Below, in pieces: positions 36,015 through 44,163 of a stretch of DNA of 46,061 nt. The notes beneath the pieces were generated by a model. The model made no database searches and had not been told where the DNA came from. It saw only the letters and a list, made by a program, of their open reading frames with translations. Every line of letters begins with the position of its first letter. Position 1 is the stretch's first letter. Source of the DNA: Hydrogenophaga sp. (GTDB taxonomy: Bacteria; Pseudomonadota; Gammaproteobacteria; Burkholderiales; Burkholderiaceae_C); contig NZ_JALHLX010000017.1 in the NCBI RefSeq assembly GCF_022844385.1, positions 1 through 46,061 of the forward strand, written 5' to 3'. A program made the translations under genes and the position numbers.

Positions 36015-37220
36015 ATGGACAACAAGCCGGCTTCACCTGATCTCCACACGGGCCCCGGCGCGCCCTATGACCAGGCGCCTTGCGGGCTGGTCTGCATCGA
36101 CGCAGAGCAGCGCGTGGTCCATATCAACCGCACGCTGATCCAGTGGCTCGGACTCGACCCCACCCGGTTCGCGCAGGGTCGACCGGCCAGCAGCACCGAC
36201 TTCCTGAGCCTCGTGGGTCTGGTTGACGCGCATTCGCGCGCGCTGCTGGGTTCGCACCTGGCATTGCTCGCACGCGGCGGACCGGGCTCCACGCTGGAGC
36301 TGGACGTGGCGGGACCGCAAGGCAAGGTGTTCCGGTGCGAGTTCGGCATGGAGCCAGTGCTGGGCGATGGTGGCCGGTTTCTGGGCGCCAGCGCGGTGGT
36401 GCTTGACGCCACCGAACGCAGCCGCTCCGAGCAGCAGGTGGCCGAACTCAAACGGGAGCTGGAGCAGCGGGTGACCCGGCGCACCAACCAGCTGGTGGCC
36501 GCCAACCGGGACATCGATGTGTTCTCGCACAGCGTCTCGCACGACCTGCGTGCGCCCCTGCGCCACATCTCCAGCTTTGTGTCGCTGGCGCAGGAGCGCA
36601 TCGGGCCCAACGGCGACAGCCAGTTGCTGCAGTACCAGGCGTCGATCGCCAAGTCCGGCAAGCGCATGAGCTTGATGATTGAAGGTCTGCTGGAGTACGC
36701 GCGCATGGGACGTGTGTCGCTGGCGCGCCAGCAGGTGCCGTTGAGTCCGCTGGTGCAGGGCGTGGTGCGGCACCTGCAGGCCGAGAACCCGGCGCGTTCG
36801 ATCGAGTGGGTGATCGACGACGACCTGCCCCAGGTGCGGGGTGACGCGATCCTGCTGGCCGAGATGCTGCGCAACCTGCTGCAGAACGCGGTGAACTTCA
36901 GCCGCACCCGGACGCCGGCCCGCATCGAGGTGGGCCAGTGGACCGACAGCTCCGGTGAACGTGTGGTCTTTGTGCGCGACAACGGCGTGGGCTTTGACCT
37001 GGAGCACGCGCCCAACCTGTTTGCGCTGTTCCAGCGCCAGCACCACTCCATGGATTACGAGGGCATCGGCACCGGCCTGGCACTGGCGCAACGCATCGTG
37101 GAGCGGCACGGCGGGCACATCTGGTGCGAGGCCGCGTCGAGCGCCGGCTGCACCTTCGCCATCAGCCTGCCCGCGCAGGTGATCGACCCCGAGAGCGAGT
37201 TCGGCCGGTTGCCCTCCTGA
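36015..37220 (+). CDS. PAS-domain sensor histidine kinase
   Basis: This soluble 401-residue kinase has one PAS domain (about 17-135, APCGLVCIDAEQRVVHINRT start) and a coiled linker (SEQQVAELKRELEQRVTRRT). HisKA carries His176 in HSVSHDLRAPLRHI, of the phytochrome-like type. HATPase has NLLQNAVNFSR, DNGVGFDLEHA and GIGTGLALAQRI. No membrane segment or receiver is present and no response regulator is adjacent, so its partner is unknown. GAGA lies 3 bases before the ATG. The 292 bases upstream contain the palindromes at 35736-35792 and otherwise nothing I can identify. Confidence 0.88.
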   Translation: MDNKPASPDLHTGPGAPYDQAPCGLVCIDAEQRVVHINRTLIQWLGLDPTRFAQGRPASSTDFLSLVGLVDAHSRALLGSHLALLARGGPGSTLELDVAGPQGKVFRCEFGMEPVLGDGGRFLGASAVVLDATERSRSEQQVAELKRELEQRVTRRTNQLVAANRDIDVFSHSVSHDLRAPLRHISSFVSLAQERIGPNGDSQLLQYQASIAKSGKRMSLMIEGLLEYARMGRVSLARQQVPLSPLVQGVVRHLQAENPARSIEWVIDDDLPQVRGDAILLAEMLRNLLQNAVNFSRTRTPARIEVGQWTDSSGERVVFVRDNGVGFDLEHAPNLFALFQRQHHSMDYEGIGTGLALAQRIVERHGGHIWCEAASSAGCTFAISLPAQVIDPESEFGRLPS

Positions 37221-37229
37221 GGGCTGCGC

Positions 37230-39395
37230 TCAGAAGCGCCGGGTGAGCTCGATGCCGGCCGACAGCGAGCGGCCCAGACCGGGTTCAAAGAAGCGGCTGT
37301 TGCCATCGTTGACGATCACCGAGCCTGCGTGCTTCTTGTCGGTGAGGTTGTCGATGCGAACGAACTCGCGCCAGGTCCAGGCGCCGGTGGTTTGTTCGAA
37401 GCGGGCGCCGATGCTGAACAGCGTGTGGCCGGCGGCCGCGTCGCTGTTGAGGTCGTTGACGAACACGCGGCCGGTGTGGCGAGCATCCACGGTGAACACG
37501 CCACCCACGCGCGAGGCGAAAGCCGGGCTCCAGGCCAGCTGGGCAAACAGCTGTTGTTCGGGCAGTCCCGGCATGCGGTTGCCGGCGGGGATGCTGGCGG
37601 TGCCGCTGCCATAGCGCGCACGCAGGTAGGTGTAGGCACTGCTCACGGTGACGTTGCCCACGCCGTATTCGGCCGAGAGCTCCAGGCCTTGCCGTGTCGT
37701 GCTGCCGCCATTGGTGAAGCTTGCGCGCCCATCGACCGTGCCGGCCGACACGATTTCGTCGCGCGTGCGGATGTCGAACACGGTGGCGTTCCACAGGCCT
37801 GCTGCGTTGCGCCCGCGCAGGCCCACTTCGGCGCTGGTGCTGCGCGAGGCGTTGAGCGCGGTGTTGAGGCCGGCCGCTCCCCCGACGCTGTAGGCCGCTT
37901 CGTTGAGGGTGGGTGTTTCCAGACCGCGGCCCACCGAGGCAAACGCCTGCAGCTGCGGCCAGAGCTGCCAGCGCGCGCCCACCACCGGCAGGTAACCGCT
38001 GAAGCGCACGCCACCGCTCTGGTCGCCGTTGGACAGGAACGCGTCCGAGGAAACGTAGCGCGCGTTCACGTGGCGCAGGCCACCTTCGAACGTCCAGGCT
38101 TGCCGCTGCCACGAAGCGCGCACATAGGGGTCGAGCGTGGTGGCGCGGTTGGTCTCGTCGCGTCGCAGGGTGCCCAGCACACCCAGCGTGCGGTTGGGGG
38201 GAGTCCCGACGAAGTTCTCGTAGCCACGGCGCAGGTCGGTTTGCCGGTCGCCGGCCAGGCCCGCGCTCAGGTCGAGTTCTCCGCCCTGCCACTCGCGTTG
38301 CAGGCGCCAGCGCGCGTTGAAGCCCCAGTAGTCACGGTCGAGGTCGATCACGCCGCCCGAGCTGCCCGCCACACCGATCTGGTTGACCGGCGGGATCGAC
38401 TGGAACTGGATCACCCGGCGCTGACCGGCATACCCCATGAGCTCCACCTTGTGCCCGTTGCCCAGCGCCTGGTCCCAGGCCAGGCCGGCCTGCGTTTGCG
38501 AGACCGATTTGCGGGTGTTGTACTGAAGTGGCTGGATGGCGGTCTGCTCGGGGTCGGTATCCCACTGCGTGCGGCTCAAGCCTTGTGGGTCGAGCGCGAA
38601 GGCACTCTGGCGGTTGAAGACCAGCGTGGTGCGCCCGCCCTCGTGTGCACGCGAGAGCCTGGCGTTGGCCGTGCTGCGATGCGCAGCCGACTGCGGGCGT
38701 GCACCGTCGGTGGCGAACTTGCCCACGTCCAGCGCGTACGACCAGCCCGGGGTTTCGGCCGTGCCGGTCTGACCGGTGGCCTGGGTCGAGAAGCGCCACA
38801 GGCCGTTGGCCCCCGCCGCCACACCCGCGCGCAGCTCGCCCGGGCGGCCGCCGTCTTCGGTGTAGAGCAGGATGGCACCGCCGCTGGAGGCGCCGTAGAG
38901 CGCCGAGAACGGCCCACGAACAACCTCGATGCGATCCGCGCTGCCCAGCGGAAAGTTGGCCGCCTGGCCCGAGCCGTCCGGCGCGCTGGCCGGAATGCCG
39001 TCCACAAACAGCCGCACGCCGCGCACGCCAAAGGTGGAGCGTGCGCCAAAGCCGCGGATGGAGACTTGCAGGTCTTGCGCGTAATTTTCGCGGTTGCGGA
39101 TGACCAGGCCCGGCACGCGCGCCAGGCCTTCCGAGAGGTTGATCTGCAGCTGGCCGCTGCGCAGTTCGCTGCCATCGACCACGTCCACCGTGGCGCTGCC
39201 GCGCCAGCGCTGGTCGGCCGAGCCGCTGCCGGTGATGACCACCGGCGCGAGCGCACCGCCTTCGGGTTCGGGCACCTCGGGAGGAGTCTGCGCCTGGGCC
39301 AGGGAGGCCATCAGCAGGGTGACGCCGATGGCAATGCACGTTGGATGGTCGAGGTGGTTCAGGTGTCGGGAAAGGGCGGGGGCGGAAGACTTCAT
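37230..39395 (-). CDS. TonB-dependent outer-membrane receptor
   Basis: TonB receptors import siderophores, vitamins or other nutrients across the outer membrane. The ATG at 39395 gives 721 residues. A signal peptide ends near ASLAQAQ (about residue 36), then come a TonB-box-like APVVITGSG and the plug domain. The plug has ARVPGLVIRNREN, VSIRGFGARSTFGVRG, LFVDGIPA, DRIEVVRGPFSALYGASSGGAI and LLYTEDGG. A 22-strand barrel follows, ending in ...ELTRRF with a terminal phenylalanine. The upstream region (39396-39544) shows no riboswitch I recognise. Ligand is unknown. It is 149 bases downstream of ridA on the same strand. Confidence 0.92.
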   Translation of the reverse strand: MKSSAPALSRHLNHLDHPTCIAIGVTLLMASLAQAQTPPEVPEPEGGALAPVVITGSGSADQRWRGSATVDVVDGSELRSGQLQINLSEGLARVPGLVIRNRENYAQDLQVSIRGFGARSTFGVRGVRLFVDGIPASAPDGSGQAANFPLGSADRIEVVRGPFSALYGASSGGAILLYTEDGGRPGELRAGVAAGANGLWRFSTQATGQTGTAETPGWSYALDVGKFATDGARPQSAAHRSTANARLSRAHEGGRTTLVFNRQSAFALDPQGLSRTQWDTDPEQTAIQPLQYNTRKSVSQTQAGLAWDQALGNGHKVELMGYAGQRRVIQFQSIPPVNQIGVAGSSGGVIDLDRDYWGFNARWRLQREWQGGELDLSAGLAGDRQTDLRRGYENFVGTPPNRTLGVLGTLRRDETNRATTLDPYVRASWQRQAWTFEGGLRHVNARYVSSDAFLSNGDQSGGVRFSGYLPVVGARWQLWPQLQAFASVGRGLETPTLNEAAYSVGGAAGLNTALNASRSTSAEVGLRGRNAAGLWNATVFDIRTRDEIVSAGTVDGRASFTNGGSTTRQGLELSAEYGVGNVTVSSAYTYLRARYGSGTASIPAGNRMPGLPEQQLFAQLAWSPAFASRVGGVFTVDARHTGRVFVNDLNSDAAAGHTLFSIGARFEQTTGAWTWREFVRIDNLTDKKHAGSVIVNDGNSRFFEPGLGRSLSAGIELTRRF

Positions 39396-39544
39396 CGGTA
39401 TGGAACGGTCGGCGGGCGGAATGGCCTGTGCTGCTGGGCCACGAACTGGCCCGGGAGCTTCACCGGCATTTTCGGGCCACGGTGCCGTCTTGCAGTCAAC
39501 CGCAGGACACAAAGGCTCAGGGGTATTCCCGTAGCCGGCTTGCT

Positions 39545-39937
39545 TCAGTCCGGCACCACCGCCGTCACTTCGATCTCCACCTTCGCCCGCTCCTCCACGA
39601 GCGCGCTCACCTCCACACAGGTCATGGCCGGAAAGTTCTTGCCCATCACCTCGCGGTAGGCCTCACCGAGTTCGCGCAGGCGGCTGTTGTATTCCACGCG
39701 GTCGGTGATGTACCAGGTCATGCGCACCATGTGCTGAGGTCCGGCATCGGCGCAGGCCAGCACGTCGCGGATGTTGAGCAGCGCCTGGCGCGTCTGTGCA
39801 ATGAAGTCGTCGCTCTCGAAGGTCTGGCTGGCGTTCCAGCCGATCTGGCCGCCCACGAACACGTGGGTGCCGCGCACAGCGATGCCGTTGGCGTAGCCCT
39901 TGGGGGTGGCCCAGCCGGGCGGTTGCAGGTGTTTCAT
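39545..39937 (-). CDS. RidA/YjgF-family protein lacking the catalytic arginine
   Basis: Rid proteins form trimers, and the archetype hydrolyses enamines and imines. The 130 residues have the family fold: AVRGTHVFVGGQIGWN at the start, IAQTRQALLNIRDVLACADAG in the middle, MTWYITDRVEYN, and FPAMTCVEVSALVEERAKVEIEVTAV at the end (region about 102-127). In E. coli RidA the end motif is PARSCVEV with Arg105. Here residue 105 is Met, so the classical deaminase activity may be lost or altered. It is the last gene of the aromatic-CoA operon, 10 bases after the ligase. Confidence 0.87.
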   Translation of the reverse strand: MKHLQPPGWATPKGYANGIAVRGTHVFVGGQIGWNASQTFESDDFIAQTRQALLNIRDVLACADAGPQHMVRMTWYITDRVEYNSRLRELGEAYREVMGKNFPAMTCVEVSALVEERAKVEIEVTAVVPD

Positions 39938-39947
39938 CTCGGTTGTC

Positions 39948-41603
39948 TCAGTGTTGTTGGGTGGCTTGCTGTCTCAACGCAAAACGTTGCAGCTTGCCGG
40001 TTTCGGTGCGCGGGAGTTGGGCCAGAAAGACCACCTCGCGCGGGTACTTGTACGGAGCCAGGCTGTGCTTCACATGGTCCTGCAGCGCCTTCACCTGCGC
40101 GGCATCGGCCGCGTGGCCCGGCTTGAGCACCACGAAGGCCTGCACGATCTGCCCACGCTCGTCGTCGGGCTTGCCCACCACACCGCATTCGGCCACGGCA
40201 GGGTGTTCCAGCAGCGCGGCTTCGACCTCGGGACCGGCCACGTTGTAGCCGGCGGTGATGATCATGTCGTCGGTGCGCGCCTGGTAGAAGAAGTAGCCGT
40301 CGGCATCCATGCGGAAGGCGTCACCGGGGTGGTTCCAGCCACCCTTGACGTAGTGGGTCTGGCGCTCGTCGTCGAGGTAGCGGCAACCGGTCGGGCCGAT
40401 CACCGCGAGTTTGCCCACTTCGCCGATCGGCAGTGGCTCGCCGGCATCGTTCACCACCCGCGCCTGATAGCCCGGCACCACCTGGCCGATGGCGCCGCGG
40501 CGAACGGATTCGGGCGGCGACGAGATGAAGATGTGGAACATCTCGGTGGCACCAATGCCGTCCAACATCTCCAGTCCGGTGGCTGCTTTCCAGAGCTGGC
40601 GCGTGGCGTCGGGCAGGCCTTCGCCCGCGCTCACGCTGATGCGCAACTTCCCGATGCCGTGGGTTTTGGCGAACGGCGCCATCTGGCGGTAGAAGGTGGG
40701 CGCGGTGTAGCAAATGGTGGCGCCCACGCGGGCCATGAGCTGCACCATGCCCTCGGGCGTGTAGGGCACGGACGGGAAATAGACCGAGGCGCCGGCCCAC
40801 ATGGGAAACACCAGCAGGCCGCCGAGGCCGAAGGTGAAGGCCAACGGCGGCGATCCCATGACGATGTCGTCCGGCGTGGCGCGCAGCACGTGGCGCGGCC
40901 AGGTCTCGCAGGCAGCCAACACGTCGCGGTGGGTGTGCACCGCCGCCTTGGGCGTGCCGGTGGTGCCCGAGGTGAAGGCGAGCAGGGCGATGTCGGTGGC
41001 GGCCGTGGGGCAGGGCACGCTGTGCACGCACTGGCGAGCTGCCATGGCCTCCAGCGAGTGCGGGGGGGCGGCTTCACCGGTGTTGAACACCAGCATCGCC
41101 ACGCCGGCGGTGGATGGGTCGGCAGTGAGTGCGGCCTTGAGTTCGTCCTGCAGTTTCACGTCGCACAGCGCCAGCACGGGCTGCGCCTTCTTGAGGATGG
41201 CGCCGAGCTCCCTGGCGCGCAGCAGCGGCATGGTGGCCACGGCAATCAAACCTGCCTGCACCGTGGCCAGCCAGGCCAGCGCCATGGCCACCGAGTTGCC
41301 GCCGCGCAGCAGCACACGGTTGCCGGGCACGAGGCCCAGCTCCACGGTGAAGACATTGGCGATGCGGTTGACCTCGGTTTGCGCCTGCGCGTAGCTCAGT
41401 GTGCGTTCGTCGCTGCGAAACAGGGGGCGATCGGCGTGGCCGGCGGCCATGGCCCGCTCGAACAGCGCCTGCACCGCATTCACCTGTGCGGGCAGTTGCA
41501 GTTCGGGCCGATCAAAGCGCAGCTCGGGCCAATGCCCGGGCGGCGGCAGGTGGTCGTGCACGAAGTGGTCGGCTTGCGCGCTGGGGATGAGGCGTGTGGG
41601 CAT
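39948..41603 (-). CDS. 2-aminobenzoate/benzoate-CoA ligase family enzyme
   Basis: The 551-residue enzyme would activate an aromatic acid to its CoA ester with ATP. The ATG at 41603 (MPTRLIPSAQADHFVHDHLP) is chosen because the upstream extension lies inside the dehydrogenase gene. Motifs are LLAFTSGTTGTPKAAVHTH, the benzoate-ligase-type DGIGATEMFHIFISS, GDAFRMDADGYFFYQARTDDMIITAGYNVAGPE (hinge region by position about 413-445) and Lys in RTETGKLQRF. The substrate is inferred from context: its neighbours match the anthranilate hybrid pathway (AbmG of Azoarcus evansii as I recall it). Salicylate or benzoate are alternatives. Confidence 0.85.
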   Translation of the reverse strand: MPTRLIPSAQADHFVHDHLPPPGHWPELRFDRPELQLPAQVNAVQALFERAMAAGHADRPLFRSDERTLSYAQAQTEVNRIANVFTVELGLVPGNRVLLRGGNSVAMALAWLATVQAGLIAVATMPLLRARELGAILKKAQPVLALCDVKLQDELKAALTADPSTAGVAMLVFNTGEAAPPHSLEAMAARQCVHSVPCPTAATDIALLAFTSGTTGTPKAAVHTHRDVLAACETWPRHVLRATPDDIVMGSPPLAFTFGLGGLLVFPMWAGASVYFPSVPYTPEGMVQLMARVGATICYTAPTFYRQMAPFAKTHGIGKLRISVSAGEGLPDATRQLWKAATGLEMLDGIGATEMFHIFISSPPESVRRGAIGQVVPGYQARVVNDAGEPLPIGEVGKLAVIGPTGCRYLDDERQTHYVKGGWNHPGDAFRMDADGYFFYQARTDDMIITAGYNVAGPEVEAALLEHPAVAECGVVGKPDDERGQIVQAFVVLKPGHAADAAQVKALQDHVKHSLAPYKYPREVVFLAQLPRTETGKLQRFALRQQATQQH

Positions 41604-41616
41604 GGCGGTGGTGTGT

Positions 41617-42816
41617 TCAGGCGCGCAATGCGGCTTTGCCCAGGATGAGCAGTTGCACTTCGCTCGCACCTTCGTAGATGCGCAGCGAGCGGATGTCGCG
41701 GTAGAGGCTCTCCACCTTCTGGCCCACCTGCACGCCGCGCCCGCCGAACATCTGCAGCGCCATGTCGATCACGCGCTGCGCGTTTTCGGTGGCGGTGAGC
41801 TTGGCAGCGGCGGCGGCCGTGGTGTAGGCCGGGGTGCCCATGCCTTGTGTGGTGCTGCAGTCGCGTTGCCAGGCTGCGCGGTAGGTGAGCAGGGCGGCGG
41901 CGTCGATGAGCGCGCTCATTTCCCCCAGGCGCGCCTGCGTGAGCTGGAAGTCGGCGAGCGTCTGGCCGAACATCTTGCGGTGCTTCGCCTGCGCCACCGC
42001 CTCGGCCAACGCGCGGCGAGCCATGCCGAGTGCGGCGGCAGCCACCGAGGCGCGGAAGATGTCCAGCGTCTGCATCGCCAGCTTGAAGCCGCCGTGCAGC
42101 GAGCCGACGATGGCGTCGGCGCCGAGCGCGCAGTCGGCAAACCGCAGTGTGGCCAGCGGGTGCGGCGCCATCACGTGGATGTGCTGGCTGCTGTCCAGTC
42201 CGGGGTGCCCGGCGTCGACGATGAAGGCGCTGATGCCGCGCGCACCGGCCAGCGGATCGGTCTTGGCGAACACCACGTAGAAGTCGGCCAGGTCGCCGTT
42301 GCTTATCCAGGTCTTGGTGCCGTTGAGCAGCCAGCCGCTGGTGGTCTGCACAGCTTGTGTGGCCATGGCGGCCACGTCGGAGCCGGCGTCGGGTTCGCTG
42401 AGTGCGAAGGCCGCAATTTTCTGGCCGCTGGCCACGGCGCTCAGGTACTTGGCTTGTTGCGCGGGTGTGCCGGCGAGCGTGATCACGCCGCTGCCCAGGC
42501 CCTGCATGGCGAACGCGAAATCGGCCAGGGGCGAGTGGAAGGCGAGCGTCTCGCGCAGGATCACCAGCGAACGCGAATCGAGTGCGGGCAACTCGCCGCC
42601 GTGCGCCGCAGGCACGCAGTAGCGCAGCCAGCCGTCGCGCCCAAGGCGCGCCACCCAGTCCTTGCACGCAGCGCGGTCGTCGCTCTCGTTCACGTCTTGC
42701 AGCGCGGCCCAATCGGCCAGGCGCGGCGCCATGGCGCGGTGGTGTGCGTCGAAGAAGGGCAGTTCCCACTGCGATTGCGGTGGGTGCATGCCGTGCGGGT
42801 GTTCGAAGGCGACCAT
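41617..42816 (-). CDS. Acyl-CoA dehydrogenase
   Basis: This FAD enzyme oxidises an acyl-CoA at C2-C3. The start at 42816 ([16 protein letters not shown]) begins one base after the hydratase stop and gives 399 residues. [16 protein letters not shown] and [11 protein letters not shown] are the flavin-contact signatures. [18 protein letters not shown] and [34 protein letters not shown] (about 350-385) include the catalytic-base position Glu382. In the proposed pathway it would desaturate the ring-derived CoA intermediate. It sits between the enoyl-CoA hydratase and the ligase in a tight operon. Confidence 0.9.
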   Translation of the reverse strand: MVAFEHPHGMHPPQSQWELPFFDAHHRAMAPRLADWAALQDVNESDDRAACKDWVARLGRDGWLRYCVPAAHGGELPALDSRSLVILRETLAFHSPLADFAFAMQGLGSGVITLAGTPAQQAKYLSAVASGQKIAAFALSEPDAGSDVAAMATQAVQTTSGWLLNGTKTWISNGDLADFYVVFAKTDPLAGARGISAFIVDAGHPGLDSSQHIHVMAPHPLATLRFADCALGADAIVGSLHGGFKLAMQTLDIFRASVAAAALGMARRALAEAVAQAKHRKMFGQTLADFQLTQARLGEMSALIDAAALLTYRAAWQRDCSTTQGMGTPAYTTAAAAAKLTATENAQRVIDMALQMFGGRGVQVGQKVESLYRDIRSLRIYEGASEVQLLILGKAALRA

Positions 42817-42817
42817 C

Positions 42818-43672
42818 TCAATCGCCTTGGAATTGAGGGCGCTGTTTGGCCGCGAAGGCTTCGTACGCACGCCTGAAATCCTGCGTCTGCATGCAGATCG
42901 CCTGCGCCTGCGCCTCGGCCTCGATCGCCTGGTCCAGCGTCATGGCCCATTCCTGGTGCAGCATGGTCTTGGTCATGCCGTGCGCGAAAGTGGGGCCTTG
43001 GGCGAGTTGGGCGGCGAGCTTGTGCGCGGCGGGCAGCAGCGCGGCGGTTTCGTGCAGCGCGTTGAAGAAGCCCCAGGCGTGGCCCTCGGTTGCGGTCATG
43101 GCGCGGCCGGTGAACAGCAGTTCACTCGCGCGGCCCTGGCCGATCATGCGCGGCAGCAGCGCGCAGGCGCCCATGTCGGCACCGGCGAGGCCCACGCGGG
43201 TGAAGAGGAAGGCCACGGTGGCTTGTGGCGTGCCCAGGCGCAGGTCCGAGGCCAAAGCCATCATGGCGCCGGCACCAGCGCACACGCCGTCGAGCGCGGC
43301 CACGATGGGTTGCGGACAGGCGCGCATGGCGCTCACCAGTGCACCGGTCATGCGGGTGAAGGCCAGCAGCTCGGGCATGGTCATCTTCGTGAGCGGGCCG
43401 ATGATCTCGTGCACGTCACCGCCGGAGCAGAAGTTGTCGCCCGCGCCGGTCAGCACCACGGCCTTGATGTCGGTGCTCTTCTGCAGGGCGAGGAACCATT
43501 GGCTCAGCTCGGCGTAGGAGTCGAAGGTCAGCGGGTTCTTGCGCTCGGGGCGGTTGAGCGTGACGGTGGCCACGCCATCGTTCACGCTGAGCGCGAAGTG
43601 GCTGGGGCGTGCATCGGCCATGGCGGTGTACTGGCCGCGCATGGGGTTGTGGTCGGGGATGGGGTGTTTCAT
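42818..43672 (-). CDS. Enoyl-CoA hydratase/isomerase
   Basis: The 284-residue crotonase-fold enzyme begins [15 protein letters not shown], with its ATG overlapping the marR stop (ATGA). The core has [40 protein letters not shown] and [20 protein letters not shown], which form the oxyanion hole, and [20 protein letters not shown], the active-site helix. Hydration of a double bond or ring opening of a cyclic CoA ester are both possible for this family. Gene order places it in the aromatic-CoA operon. Confidence 0.9.
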   Translation of the reverse strand: MKHPIPDHNPMRGQYTAMADARPSHFALSVNDGVATVTLNRPERKNPLTFDSYAELSQWFLALQKSTDIKAVVLTGAGDNFCSGGDVHEIIGPLTKMTMPELLAFTRMTGALVSAMRACPQPIVAALDGVCAGAGAMMALASDLRLGTPQATVAFLFTRVGLAGADMGACALLPRMIGQGRASELLFTGRAMTATEGHAWGFFNALHETAALLPAAHKLAAQLAQGPTFAHGMTKTMLHQEWAMTLDQAIEAEAQAQAICMQTQDFRRAYEAFAAKQRPQFQGD

Positions 43673-44163
43673 TCTTCGATGCGCTGGTTGATGTCGAGTT
43701 GATGGGCCTTCACCTTGCCCAGCAGCTTGTGCAGGCTCTCCAGATCGCGCGGGCTCAGGCCTTCGAAGGCGTCGACGATCCACTGTTCGTGCTGGCGTGC
43801 CATCTCGGTGAAGGTGGTACGCCCGTGGTCGGTGAGGGCCACGCGAAACGCGCGGCGGTCGCCGTCCACGTCGAGCCGCTCCACCAGGCCTTCGTTCACC
43901 AACTGGTCGGTGATGCCGGTGACATTGCCGCCGGTGACCATGAGCCGGTGCGAAAGCTCCTTCATCTTCAGACCCGCTGGGTGGCGTTCGAGCTGGGCCA
44001 TGAGGTCAAAGCGCGGCAGCGTGGTGTCGAACTGTTCACGCAAGCCGACCCGCACGCGTTTTTCGATCAGCTGCGAGCAGGTCAGCAGCCGCAGCCACAG
44101 GCGCAACTCGTGAGCGTGTTCGCTGTGGGCCCTTGCCTCCAGATCCAGTGGTGAATCGTTCAT
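43669..44163 (-). CDS. MarR-family transcriptional regulator
   Basis: The 164 residues form a winged helix-turn-helix dimer of the MarR type: [59 protein letters not shown] (recognition helix) and the wing [19 protein letters not shown]. Regulators of this type in aromatic-CoA operons usually respond to the aryl-CoA. Its ATG overlaps the stop of the upstream monooxygenase/reductase, and its stop overlaps the hydratase start. It is thus inside the operon it probably controls. Confidence 0.92.
   Translation of the reverse strand: MNDSPLDLEARAHSEHAHELRLWLRLLTCSQLIEKRVRVGLREQFDTTLPRFDLMAQLERHPAGLKMKELSHRLMVTGGNVTGITDQLVNEGLVERLDVDGDRRAFRVALTDHGRTTFTEMARQHEQWIVDAFEGLSPRDLESLHKLLGKVKAHQLDINQRIEE

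Noticed and set aside
39396..39544. Cobalamin or thiamine riboswitch upstream of the TonB receptor
   Set aside because: I looked on the - strand for the B12-box and thi-box core sequences and found neither. A few GC hairpins are possible but match no known class.
37329..39659. 776-codon open frame antisense to the TonB receptor
   Set aside because: Same antisense pattern. The - strand product has plug and barrel hallmarks, and the + strand product has none.
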